From positions 29,140,001-29,204,000 of the forward strand of contig CM114274.1 of NCBI GenBank assembly GCA_050084515.1: a stretch of DNA of 64,000 bases. Reading direction: 5' to 3'. This stretch comes from Blasia pusilla (taxonomy: Eukaryota > Marchantiophyta > Marchantiopsida > Blasiales). Made by a program: the position numbers and the translations under genes. The notes under the pieces were generated by a model, which saw nothing but the letters and a program-made list of their open reading frames with translations, ran no database searches and was not told the origin of the DNA. Below, in pieces: positions 51,018 to 63,400 of the stretch (position 1 is the first letter of the stretch; each line of letters opens with the position of its first letter).

Positions 51018-51782
51018 CAGGTGTATAGACCAGATAGAGTCTTGTTAGACTCTCGTGCCCAACCTTTGATGTTGGGAAAGGCGGCATGTATTGGTTTGGG
51101 TATTCGGAGGTCAGAGCTTGAGCCTTGCCCATTCCAGATTCAAACATCACTTGGAGGAGCCAATGATAGGTCTCAATTCATGACACGGGAGAAGTTTTCT
51201 GTACAGTTGAGACCAGATCATGCGACTGATAGCTCCCGGTTGGGAGTACCTGCAGTGGTCACATCAGCCGAGTCGTATGATGTACTAGTTGGAGGAGCAG
51301 TATTGTATCCGATGGGTTTTCAGATGGATTACTGGACTGAGACATCGTCTTATAGACCTGGTTGGGAGTTCGGGGATGGACGTATGAGCCAAGTTCCTGT
51401 GAGATTTATTTATGGGGCTCGACCAGGAGGGTCTTCCCCAACAGTGTTAGCATTTGTGGCTGGTTTTAGTGGAGTAGTCACTTGGCCAAGAGACTTTTTG
51501 GAGGGTAATTTTTCTGCTATGGATTCTTCTGAGGAGGTAGAGGAGGTCCCTATTTTTGCAGCAGTGGCATCCACATTGTTGGATGTGCCACTTTGGAGTT
51601 CAGGCGGTGCACTACGGCAGGAGGCTGATCGCCTAGTGCAGGAGGCTTGGTGTGAGGCTGTTATACCTCACGAGGAAGAGGAGGCCCCACGGCGGACTCC
51701 TACTTCCGGTCCATTAGGTTATCCCCTTTGGATACTACACCCATTGTATGGCAGTATCCGCCGGAGGGCATTTGTGTGTTAG
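51018..51782 (+). pseudogene. Retropepsin-type protease region of copy B
   Basis: In frame with gag after a single TGA. Reads LLDSRAQPLMLGKAACIGLG; the usual D-S/T-G-A active site is DSRA, so the catalytic loop glycine is replaced and activity is doubtful. FQIQTSLGG and VVTSAESYDVLVGGAVLYPM follow, the beta-strand and ILG-like block of Ty3 proteases. About 110 further residues form a linker with an acidic end (HEEEEAPRR). The frame ends at TAG 51780, overlapping the methyltransferase frame, which lies one register away and is open from 51656. Confidence 0.8.
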
Positions 51783-52840
51783 ATCTCTTTGGTGGAATTA
51801 GCACTGGTTTGGCTGTAGTGTTGCAGGCCGGTATTCCTGTGCGGAGATTTGTGTATGTGGAGCGAGATGAGACGGCCCAGAGAGTCTCATCCCGACATAT
51901 TGGTCAGTTGATGTGGAGATATCCTGAGTTTTTGCCGCCATCAGCTATTCGTGGGTACCAACGTGCATTACCGTCACACATTGCATTGTTGGGGGCGCAA
52001 GACCTTGAGAGGGTTGGTCCTGTGGATTTGGTGATTGTTGGATGGCCATGTCAGGGTCATACACGTGCTGGTCGTGGTGAGGGATTACACGACCCTAGGT
52101 CTCGATTTTTTGGGGAGATGTTACGGGTGTTACAACATCTTCAGGTTCATTAGGCACGTGCTCCAACTTACATTCAAGAGAATGTTCCATTGTTGGGTGA
52201 CACTCAGACCCGGATGATTGCGAGTGTTCATGAGGTGCGGTCTTGGATTGGACCAGCGGTGTTGTTGGATGTAACGCGAGTTGGCTCGCGTGCACATCAT
52301 CCACGCTTGTGGTGGACAAACTTGTTGCCTAGGGAGGTTCTACGTCGAGCATATGATGCAGTGCAGCGGGATCCTTGCCTTACAGTGGATAGTATCTTGG
52401 ATATTGGGCGACATTCTCAGGTGGTGAGGGTTATTGATCGGTCACCCATGGCAGTGGTGAACCGTGTGGGCTAGCCTAGGATGGCACTATCCACATTTGT
52501 GAGTTTTCCCTCGTCACATGCCTACAGGGAAGGTGGTCCCGGGCTTGTATGGGATTCTCATGTGCGACAGTTGGTGGAGCCTAACGCTGATGAGAAAGAG
52601 CGTGCGATGGGATTTGCTACTGGTGTGACAGCGGCTGCTTCCATTTCTGAGGCTTCACGACGTCATGTGTTGGGTCAGGCCATGGACCTGAATTTTTTGA
52701 TTTGGGGCGAGGAGAGTAGTATTTTCCATCCTTGGAGTAAATGGGATGTTATGGCTGGGCATGTGGAGTTGGTTGCTCATGCTGGTGGAGGAGTTATTTG
52801 CTCAGATGATGGTGTAGCATCTTGTGAGGGGGTTGCGTAG
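51728..52840 (+). pseudogene. C5-cytosine DNA methyltransferase domain inside the retroelement, copy B
   Basis: Would transfer methyl from AdoMet to cytosine in DNA. Motifs in canonical order: I VLDLFGGISTGL at 51776; II-like FVYVERDE; a DLVIVGWPCQGHTRAGRGEG block with catalytic Cys in PCQ at 52046; VI QENV at 52175; VIII RAHHPRLWWTN at about 52289; IX ERAMGFATGVTAA at about 52598; X RRHVLGQAMD near 52659. The gap between VIII and IX is short, as in DNMT3. Motif order is canonical, not the rearranged order of DRM enzymes, and there is no chromodomain as in CMT. The frame is open except for TAG codons at 52151, 52472 and 52838; the reverse transcriptase continues in the same frame. It sits between protease and RT, so it was part of pol. 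The extent given excludes the overlap upstream of 51728. Confidence 0.88.
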
Positions 52841-53150
52841 CAGCCAATGGCATCGTCCTCTCCCTCTAGTGTGCCAGTGGAGGAGACTTGGGAGCAATTA
52901 CTTGGGCCCAAGCTTACGGGAGGTGAGAAACGACGCTTGACACAGTTCCTCCGTGCTTATAGGAGTTGTTTTGCCTTTAGTATGAAGGAGTTGGATGCTC
53001 TTGTTGGACCCGGTATACGGATTGATTTTTCTAGTGATACGCCAATCTTCCGTCGTCCCTACCGATATAGTGATATGGAGAGGGACCTAATTCAGAGTAG
53101 GACGTTGGACCTTTTGGAGGTTTTTTTTCAGAGGACCATTACTTTACCCT
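52841..53150 (+). pseudogene. N-terminal part of Ty3-type reverse transcriptase, copy B (truncated)
   Basis: Same frame as the methyltransferase after TAG 52838. Reads LTQFLRAYRSCFAFSMKELD, then GPGIRIDFSSDTPIFRRPYR and IQSRTLDLLEV: the pre-RT block of Ty3 pol (the 'Y.DVFAWS..ELPG' and 'P..RR...E' segments). Similarity ends around 53125, before any RT catalytic motif. The sequence after 53150 is not RT, so the 3' part of the element, with RNase H, integrase and LTR, is gone. Confidence 0.75.
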
Positions 53151-54400
53151 CAAGGATGAATCCACATGATCGACCACCACTTGATGTACCAATAGAACTT
53201 CATGGCAACATACGACTACATCAAAGACAACCTTCGTTGGTTTAACACATCCAAAGTCTGCCTGTTGAAGTTCAAGTGATGATGTTTTTCTCTACACTCG
53301 CGTCACTATTGGTATTGGATCTGGCATGAACAAATTGAGAATTGTCGCTTTCATTCGAAAGCACACCATCTATATGTGACATTCTCTCGTTTTATGTCTA
53401 GGCATGAGGATCGATATTGCCTCCTTCTTTGGTTGATGATGGATGTTGCAGAGATCGTAACACTTCATATTTGTTATGACTCTCGTGGCATGGTTGTCAC
53501 TGAGGATTTGTCGCTCATTTTTAGGAAGGCATTGGCTCTTATCCATGTAGCCATTGCTTATTCTAGGAAACCATATACACTCAGATTTCAGTACTCTTCT
53601 GCGAGAATGGGGAGACTACCTAGTGAGAGAATATGCAATGCACCTGGTTATCGTAGGGAGAACTTGAGTGGTCGTCTTTGCTCATGTTGTACTCATTATT
53701 GTTATGGCCCTATTTGGTGGCGTTCTAGGGCAGCAGCTTGGTAGGTTTGGAACTTTCAAACTCTAAATTTTTTGGAGTGAGATTGACTTAATTTAGTTCA
53801 AAAAGGTTGAAAAGGAAGGTTTTAAAGAACTCATGCAAAACAAGTGATAGCGACATCATTTTTACCAACGAATACAAATTGGAATTTTGGATAATACATT
53901 TTGAGATGAAGTAAGAGTGGGCTAGTAGAGAAAGTGGAGCTTAGAGCCTATTTTGGAACTATGACTTTTGATTTGAATTGTGGGATAGTGATCGGCAACA
54001 AGATGCGTCAAACGGGAAGCCCTTCTCCAATTCCTGTAAATGTGGATCATTTCAATTTTGGTATGAATATATGCTAACTAGTTAAATTTTCTAGATCCTA
54101 GGAGTGCATAAACATAGAATGCAAAATAACGCAAAATCTATCACAAAATGCAATATTCTAGGAAATGTGAATTTATGTCCCTTCACTCTACGCAGGACTT
54201 TACCCTAGAACTCCACATATTATTACTGTAATGTGAAAACTATACATGTGTTGTACCATTTTAATAATTATAAAGTAGATATAATAAAATAAAGTAGAAA
54301 AAAGCAAGAAACGATCGGACGCCCTCGCAACAGCAACGGTGAGAAATGCAGAACTGTGGTCGGAAGATTTTGACTACGGGCTAGGTCGGGTTTACATGAG
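53151..54400. other. Unassigned DNA after copy B
   Basis: A frame at 53376-53744 (122 codons) has no recognisable motif. Beyond 53750 the DNA is AT-rich and non-coding in appearance. Confidence 0.35.
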
Positions 54401-54409
54401 GTCAGGTCA

Positions 54410-57400
54410 GGTCAATCATCTACTCCATAAATATGGTGAAAAGTAAGTATTTGTTGTAAGTTTGGGAGTAAATTTGAAAGCTTTGCTGGTACTGCGTGGG
54501 ACCGTGACTCCTACCACTGGTCACTAGTTCCGTAGCGGGGGCACGCGCCCAGTGGAGAGAGGGAGAGGGGTTTGGACTTCGGGGACGGATGAGGCGCACG
54601 ACGCCCACGTAAAACAGCGTGAGACAAGGTGGACACATGTAGAGGCAGGTGAGGGAGTGCCCGCGACATGCACGTGACTGATCTGGCACATTCACGTGCT
54701 GCATCCACCGACGTGCGTCGCCATCTGCGCGACGTCCTCTGCCGTCCTCCACGTGCGACCTTATTACATGCCTCGCGCACGAGATGCATGGTCCACTTCC
54801 CTCCTACCTGCCACGCCCACGTGCTCTGACTCCTCCGTATCGTCCCGTCGACCACTGCAGATGAGCATGAATATCCGAACCAGAGCGCGAGCAACGGGTT
54901 CGAGACTACCGTCACCACGAGCTCCATACTCCGTGCCTGCCCAGTTCGGTGAACGGGTGACGGGTCGCCTCTCCCCTCCCTGTACCTCGGCCGGGGAAGG
55001 TCAGCAAAATGAGCGAATCCTCCCCGCTCATGGCGCGGTCCGCCATGCGAACCCGAACCAGAATCACCAGATCGAGAGCTCTGCAGCAGCAGGTGACACT
55101 TTTTCGCCAGAAAGATGGATAACGAAAAGGTGAGCGGAGGGGCGTTTAGCTCAAATCGACCGTAAAAACAAAAGAAAAACCGACGGGTAGAGATGGTGGC
55201 CCCGCAACAACAAATTTCCCTACGGATGCCACGTGACTTTCCGTTCGCAGTTCGGGGAGGGAGACTTCGCTCTGACTGGTCGCGGGTTATCTATCCATTG
55301 GGGTTTTCACGTGTCGCGTCTTCCGGTACCATACGCTGTTTGGTTCAGGGGCCGGCGGCCTTGTGGTCTTTTCCCCGGCAGAAAATACGAAACATACCGG
55401 CGGTTTTCGGGACGCCGTAAACGAATTTCGCGTTTCCTGAGCCTCCGAACGTGATACGCGGGCACCATGAAAATAGACCATCCGAGAGCATTTACCGTAC
55501 TGCCGACGTCGGAGACACGAGTGAGCTTCAGCCCCAATCCAAAGAATGAGTGATGGCTGGGAGCTCCCGCATGACCGGAAGAATAACCGCTGGACAGTTT
55601 CACGTACCGCGGCATCGTCGCCATAACAAAAAGGCGCCTGCTCCCATGCCAACGGCACCTGGACGGGTCCCACGTGACGCTACTATGCGAACCGGGGTTG
55701 GAGTCACATGGCGCAATGTTGCATTTTGAGGCTGTCAGAGTTGGGTGCCGTTGCCCTTTCGTGGGGCAAACGGAAACGAAATGGCGGTCTGGTCGTATGC
55801 CTGCACTCTGCAGGATGGTTTTCGCGGATGGCGGGCGTTCCACCGGCTGTCGAAATGGTAGATCGATTCATCTATGTAGCTTTCTCCGAAGGTGGTCGAC
55901 CTAGTACGCCCGGTGGTCTATCTCATGAACGGTTCCCGCTAGTAATTGGGAATGATGGAAGTGGGAACTTGGAAGCCGATCGTGTGCCGCAGGAGCGAAT
56001 TACCGGACGCCAGCAGCATGAGCGGACCTTTGGAGCCCATCCTAAGACCGCGGCGCCGCCTTTCTAATCAGCCGCTCTTACTGACCGCTAGGAAGGTCAT
56101 TTCTTTTTGTCTGCGGGTGGGATGGGCGTTAAGCAGTTGGACATGGCGGTCAGCAACGTGTGGGCCTGCCCGCGGGTGCTGTCAAGCCATCGGGAGCGTT
56201 AGCGGGAATAATGGGGAGCCGCTGCGGGATTTCAAGCTGAGGTCGACCTGGCTCCTCGCTGGCATACTTCCGAAGGCTGCTCGATGTCATCCTGAAATCC
56301 TGACGGGTCAGTCAGGCTGTTGACGTCTTCAGGGGGTCAAGAAAACCTCCGCGAAGGGGGAAAAAAAGAGAAAAGGGCAGCCTTCTGCTTTCAGCCATCT
56401 TAACTAGCCCGCGAACAAATGCGAAAGGCGTGACCCACCCGACCGGATCACACCGCCGGGCGCCCGTGGAACACGGCGTCGGTTTATTGCACCTGAACCG
56501 CCAGCCCGATATTTCTACGCAGCGCAAACTCATGGCCAACCGCTGCGGAGGAGAAGAAAAGCAAGACCGAAGAGACAGACAGGCGGACAGAAAAGAGACG
56601 GTTTTGGGTTTTTGAGCTGTCCTGGGTGCTATGGGCCTTCCCATTAAAAAATTACGGGTTTGAGTCGTGATCCTCTGGAGGATTTTTCCTTTTTTTATCA
56701 CCGGTCACGCGGCAAGTCACTGCCTTTTCAGAGCTTTCCCAGCCCATTTCTTTTATTTACGACCGAAGTTGGGGACGTCCATCGAATCGATCAAAGGTGG
56801 TATCATGATCGAACATGTTATGTGGGTGGCGCTGTTTGCCATGGTACTACTACTGTGTACCGTTATCGCCTCGCATGGTATCGCATCGCAGCGCCTCCAC
56901 TCGACTCGACCACTGACATTACCTCCTCACGCGTTGTAGACGACTGTACCGAACATTCCTGCGTCTGCCTGCCTGCCTGCCTGCCCAAGCCGGGCGGAGT
57001 CGGCAGAAGAGGCCGGGCCGAGTAGGCGAAAGAAGACGGGTGAGGGGGAGCGGGAGGGCATGCACGCATGCGTGTGGCCGCACGCCCGGGCGCGCGTGAC
57101 TGGCATGGTGGCAGCGTCGTAGGAGGAGCGGTGTGCCAGCTATTTTGGGCGGGGCACGGATGGTATGGTATGGCGAGGCAAGGCATGGGTGCTGGGATCA
57201 TTGGTTGGGATGGGACACGGGAGGAGGAGGGCGTGGGATGATGGCTATCCTGGCAATAAGCCGCAGGGCGCGCGCACCGTGGGCCTGTCTGCCTGTAGTG
57301 CGCTGCTGCGCTACACTTGGTACGCTGTCTTCTCCGGCCTCCCATCCTTCTCATACTTCAACTTCCTCCGGGTCAAAACCCATCCTCAATTTCGAGGTTG

Positions 57401-57430
57401 GAAACGACTACGACTCTCCTTAAGCGCCGA
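54410..57430. other. GC-rich block without recognised gene
   Basis: Abrupt rise in GC at about 54.5 kb and fall at about 57.4 kb. Open frames of 100-180 codons overlap on both strands (for example 55307-55843 minus and 54696-55133 plus); none has a motif I recognise. A (TGCC)n-type run is at 56965-56984. Composition resembles the leaders of RWA and BIM; a promoter or non-coding transcript is possible but not shown. Confidence 0.35.
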
Positions 57431-59180
57431 AACTAGTTTAGTTGCACGAAATTTTATTTCTTTTCATTTTGTTAATGAGTCAGAAGTTTTATAAGAAAAA
57501 AATTTGATGGAATTGCCTAGAAGAACTGATTTGATTTGAGTCTTGTTTATGAGAGTGCCTTTTATGGATGACAACCTCATTACAAGCCAAGTGCGGATTT
57601 ATGAAGTCAATAATTTGAAATTTATTTTTGATAAAAAAGTAAACATTTATATTACAATGCATACTCACCCTCTCATCAACAATTGCTTGAAGGTTCTACT
57701 CTTTACCTTTGGGGTGATCTTTCAATGTGACACTTGCCTCATCTAATTACTTAGTCCCATTTAGCTAACATAGCCATAGGGTACTTCACCGTTAACCATA
57801 GGGACACCAACTAGTATATTTTTGATAACAAATGCATGGATAATTATTAGATATCTAAAATATTAGTAGGGGATTTAAGAAGGAAGAAAGGAAGACTCTT
57901 CTTCACAAACAAGGAGATGGGGATTAGAATTGGGTAAATTTGGGATTTTTAAAAACATGTGGTAGAGGTATGTTGATAAAAAAAATTAATTTTACTAAGA
58001 AAGATTTATGCACTTGTGGTTGAGGGGATTAAGGGAGAGAGGAAAACTCACTCTAATGAAATAAGGAAAGTGAAGAGAATGGCTTTCTTCTTCTTTTTTA
58101 CAATGAAAAGGTTTGAGTGGAGGGTTTCCCAAAAAAAAAAAAATACTGGAAAGATTTAAAATGAAGAGGAGGAGTCAGAAAAGATGGGAAGGGGAATCTA
58201 GGTTTTTCCAATGCTGATCCATCATATTATGAGAAAAATTAATAATAATTACTACAAAATATTAAAACTTTAAATTTTATAAGAATACATATACATATGG
58301 AACTTGGAAGATTTGAGATTTTTTTTAAATAACAAGATGGGGACGGGGTCCTTCAATAAAGAGAGATAAAATGGGTCCTTAAAGGAAGAGAACACTTCAA
58401 AGAGAGAAATTTGAGATTATTCTCTGCCAATTAGTATTAGAAAAATTATTGCTTTACATTCAATAATTCCACTAATAGCTGCTAATTCTACATTATTAGG
58501 GACATGCGTCTTGGTAAAAACTAAGAACGAGCATCAAAGAGTTGCATGGATAGAAAGTCAAGTTCCTCCCAAAATTCCCACGTGATTGAAATGGCTTCCA
58601 AGACATTCAAACCAACATGTTTAAACCATATCTATATACTAACGGGAGGATTTTTTTTAATATCCACTTTTTCAAAAAACCATCATTTTTATTATGATTC
58701 ATTTTATTATGGAAAAAAATGTTGGCACTCATTAAAAAAACGAATTGTGCATAACACGAGCATCTTACTAGTGGGCGCTAAGAATAATCATTTGTTGTTG
58801 TTGCTTTCATATGTCCAAGGTTGAAATGATTATCATCAAAAAAATAAATGATCAGTTGACTCCGTGCCATGTAAGGTCCCTCATTAATAATTTCATTCTC
58901 TTTACCAATTTTCAGATCTCGTTTGAGGGAAGTTTAATTACTAGTGTCAAATAGAGTAGCATTCGAGGATGCAATTTTTTAAGAAAACTGCATCCTCGAA
59001 TTAGTATATTAATATAGATTTGTGTAAAAACTAGTGGCACCAAATTATTAATCATAAATTATTATGATTTTTTTAATATATTTGTTTTAAAAAAATATTA
59101 TTTTCAAGGGTCTTACAAAATTCTTATGACAAGTAATATGTTTCGATTTGACAATGGGTCATCAGTAAAAGAAGGGCACA
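57431..59180. other. AT-rich intergenic DNA
   Basis: No gene recognised. Contains a 13-bp perfect hairpin (attcgaggatgca / tgcatcctcgaat) at 58961-59001, flanked by ctagtgtc and ttagtatattaatatagat, possibly a tiny non-autonomous element. Confidence 0.4.
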
Positions 59181-59189
59181 AGCACCGAA

Positions 59190-60478
59190 CAAATAGATGA
59201 GAAATCGGACGACGAGCGAGTCCCGCGAGTGCCGTCGCTGCGCCAGTTGGTCGAGAACTTCTCAAGTAGTTCCCGCGCTGAATAAGCAGTCCGTCATCTC
59301 ATCTGATCTCGTCGCCCGAAGCTTCGTCGCGCGCTGGGCAGCTGGCGCGCTCAGATTAGGGCGGGCGTCAGGTCATTGGACGGGATTGCTGTCCCCTGTC
59401 AGAATTCAGAGCGCTCGTCCCCACCCCCCCTCCGTCCGTCCGTCCGTCCGTCCCTTCGCTTTCATTGTCTTTTTGCACTTTCACCTGCCCCACCAGTCGC
59501 TACAGCGTCCAGCACCCACGCACTTGTCCGCCTGACTGATCCACCCGCAATCCATCTCCACCGGCCCCGCACCCTCGCACAGCCCCCCCCGCCTGCCCGT
59601 CTGCCCGCCTGCCTGCATTCCTCGTCCAGAGTCCTCCTGCCAGCAGCCCGGCCCGGCCCGGCCCGGGCAGAGCAGCGCGCCTCATTGCTAGGGCCGTGAC
59701 TGGCACGCACACGCACTTGCTCGCAGGTAGCCTAGGTAGCTAGCGACGGCGAGGCAGGCTCATCCTTCGCTGCAGTCGTGCGGTCTCGGCGCGCCGTGGA
59801 GCCCTCCCTCCCTTTCCCCCCCCTCCCACCGCGCTGTCTCTTTCCATCGTGATTGGTGCGCGGCCGGACGGCGGGCGCCCTTTGTCGATGGAGGAGGCAG
59901 TATAGTCTGCCTGAGGAGCTCGCGATGTGGAGCAATTCGGAACAGCGAGACGGATTTGTTTGACCGAGGAAGGGATTTGTCAGGTCTACAGACCTCGCGA
60001 GGCGAAGGCTGTCGCGGATTGATAGCTCGCTCGATGATGGATAGCACGGTGCGGTGCGGCGCGGAGAGGGAGACGGAATGATCGTTGCAGCGGAGAATTT
60101 CTGCAGCCGAAGGTCACGAGCAGCGGCGGAGAAGATCACGCTGTTGTGGGTTCGGGCGCTTTTGTTTTTGTAGAGAGAGGGATAGAGAAGAGGTATTGCA
60201 CCGCGGGGGCGATTGATGCAGCCTCGGTTCCTGCGATAGACGAGTACAGGAAGTGAAGAGCAAGGATTAATTGCGGGGCGGGCGGCTTGGGTAGGAGTTC
60301 CTGAGGTTGCACAATTTTAGGAGGTCGTTTCTTGGCGAAGAATTGCGGAACAGGATCTCGAGAGGCGATCGAATTACTCGCCATTGGTGACAGGTTGTTC
60401 ACAGGCTCACCGCTCGACTGATCAGGTGGAAGTAGTGGGGATGAGCATGAAGTCGTGAATGGTTGTAGGGGAGTGATA
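59190..60478 (+). promoter_or_regulatory. GC-rich promoter and 5' leader region of BIM
   Basis: GC-rich with a (GTCC)n run at 59430-59452 and short CCGG-type runs. Open frames on both strands overlap and lack motifs. A short upstream ORF of five codons (ATG at 60441, stop at 60456) lies just before the main start and could lower translation. The transcription start cannot be placed by eye. Confidence 0.5.
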
Positions 60479-63400
60479 ATGGCGTTTTCATCGTCAGGGG
60501 CGACTATGAGCATGAAAGAGCCAGCGTCGGGAGCGACAGTCGGACCAGGAGTTTCCGCCCCAGGTGTTGCTCCGGCTGTCTACGCGACGTTCAATCCGGC
60601 TTCGCAGGATTTCGCACAGGGGGAGTACTCTCACCAGCAGCGGGAATACCTGCATCAGCGAAATCTCATGTCCGCCGAGCAGCACTCTCAGCAATCTCAC
60701 TCTCAAGGTCAGCACATCCACATGAATGAAGGTAGTCGTTCGTCTCCTCTTGGGTCGTCTGTATTCATGATTGTTTGGACACACATAGTCGTCTACGATG
60801 AGAAATGAGCTAGGATTGAGGAAAAAAATATAGCGGGAGCAGGGAAAGGGTGGGCCTTGAACCCTCGAGTGGTTGTCGTGTACATGACAGGCGCAAAAGG
60901 TTCTACAGTTTCAACTCACGACTTCTTATCTCTGTATGCGGACAACTCTTCTCAGTATGCTGAGCATCACGATACCATTAGAGGTGACTGTCAATCGTCC
61001 CACCATCGTCTTGAACGGTCACTCCGGATTACTGTGTCAATCAATCCCTGGGAAGCGCTTGCTGGATTCACATGAAAGTAGATGCGAGTTGATTTCTGGG
61101 GATAGACTCGAATTCCGTTTTGAAGAGTTGGAAGTGGCTGTCAGTGCGGTTTTGTGTTTCAACAACAGCTTTTCTTACGATGGTGGTGTCAATTGGTCGC
61201 TCGTTTGCCTCCCAGGCTTGTCTTCCGCTTTGACGACCAAGGATTTCCTTCAGCCTTTGGAGCGGGGTAACCACGCTGCCACTTTTAGAGATGGACAACC
61301 ATTGCGATCTGAGAAGCATTCCAGGCAGCAAGAAGGTCCACCCCACGGGAGCGCGGCTCCACCAGCCGTGGTGGAGAGACTCCTGCCTGGTGGCGTAGGG
61401 CCTTACAACGGTGGCCATGGGGTGCCCAACTATGCTCGCGTTAGCAAGGGAGCCATAGACCTTTCAGGGAATCCCATGATTCGGATGGTCGCTGAGGGTA
61501 ATGTGGAAGCTTTGAGAAGCAGAGGATTCAGCAGCTCCTCCGCCGGTCCTATGTCGTCGCGTGAGGATCACGATGCTAGGAACGACTTGCCCAAAGATCA
61601 AGATTCGGCAGCTGCTAGAGGTAAAACGTCAAAGACTGCCATCAGGCTTTCTTGCCGGGAGAACTCTCAAATGGAAAGATTCTTGCGGTTAATCCAGTCT
61701 CTTGAGCTCAAATCCTGTCTTTCGGATCCGAAATCATCCAGACTGCGGTGTCTGAAAATTCCAAATCTGACTGTCGCAGTCGAATGAAGCCGAGGGCAGT
61801 GACGATGACCCGTAACTTCATCGTCGAGAATGAGAGCTTTCGTAGGAAAACCTGTGCATGTGTAAAATCACTGAAGCATGGAACTCACTTCTTATTGCAG
61901 CTGATAATCTGGCATACTGGTCGAGCGTACGGCTTAAGTTCGGTATGCTACCACCCGAGTTGGGGTACCATGCTGCTTCCAACAATAACCCACCTCACAA
62001 TGTGATGGAGAACGTGCAACCACCTATACCCAACGTGCCCAAGTAAGATTCTAGACCGTCTTTTTTTAATGGCAAGCTTTTGCACCGCCGAGAGCTTTTC
62101 ACATGTTCTTTCGACGATCCAATTTCTTGCAGTGTAGTCGGATCTCCTGCCCTGTAGAACTTTGAAGAAGTGTCATGCGCCTCGTATGATCGAGTTTTGT
62201 AAACCCGACAGGTGTTTGTCTGTCCACATTTATGATTTTGGATGACAGGTCGATTGGTGCTGATATAGAATACGGGGTAGGATTTTAACACTGAATTACT
62301 GCAGGCAGTGGCCACAGGCGCCTCAGGGATTGATAGACATGGCGAAGAGACCGATCAGAGTGCTTTCTGAAGATGATGAAGACGATGAAGAAGAGTATGG
62401 AGATCGACCTAGAGAAACCCGCAAGGAAACATTTCCTAAAGGTAGTCAGCGAAACATGCTACCTAAAAGTAGACTTGGAACGCATCATGATCTCCATTCC
62501 AGATAATCGTTATGTTCACGTTCGGATGATAACTCTATTGCTTGCAACTTGGCTATACAAATGGGGGGGGGCGTGAAGGACTGAAAAGAAACCTGATAAT
62601 GTGCAGCTGACGCAGCTCAAAAAGTCGACGGCAAAGCTCCAGAAAATAGAGGTGGAACTCCTAGATCAAAACATTCAGCCACAGAGCAGCGGAGGCGGAG
62701 TAAGATCAATGACAGGCGAGTTTCTGGGAAATGGATGACGTGAATATGCGTGCAGGGAGGCAGAATTCTTGTGTTAAATGTACTTTCTAAGAAATCCGTT
62801 GTTAGTGTAGGAGGTTTCAGAAATGTTAATGAAATGGATCGGTCGGTTTAAGGGTCAAAGGGCTGCCAATTTCGGTTCCTACTTCAATTTTTAGTTCCTA
62901 ACCTAAATCTGCGCTTGATTCCCACGTAATTTTGTTAGCTACTTTACCCCACGCAGGTTTCAGATGTTAAGGGAACTGGTGCCTCACAGCGATCAGAAAA
63001 GAGACAAAGCTTCTTTTCTCTTGGAGGTATGAAGAATACGCCCCTATCCTGTCGGCATTTGTTCTCATACCTCTGGGGAGATCCAGTTTTGTTCCCTGTT
63101 GGTCAGATCCTTCCAAGTTCTGACAAGTTCAGTTTCTGGAGCTGGAATTCACACTTCCTTTCCTCTTTCTTCTCAGGTGATCGAGTACATCCAGGTTTTA
63201 CAAGATAAGGTTCGGAAGTTCGAGACTGCAGAGCATGGAAGGCATCAAGAGCGACTTAAAAATATGGTCCGGGATCTTTGCAAGGTGCAATCAATTTTGG
63301 AACTTGGTGATCTTACTCATATTGTGCCGTAAAGAGGACAGAAGAGTTCAGCTCTTCTGTCCTGTTTTTCCGTGTTTGGTGGATTCCGGATGTGGGTAGT

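Noticed and set aside
51728-52840. Host methyltransferase gene (DRM or CMT) as an alternative
   Set aside because: Motif order is not the rearranged DRM order, there is no chromodomain or introns, and the domain is joined on both sides to retroelement pol sequence, in frame with RT.
54896-54910. tRNA B-box-like ggttcgagact
   Set aside because: No A-box or cloverleaf could be formed upstream; single match in GC-rich DNA.
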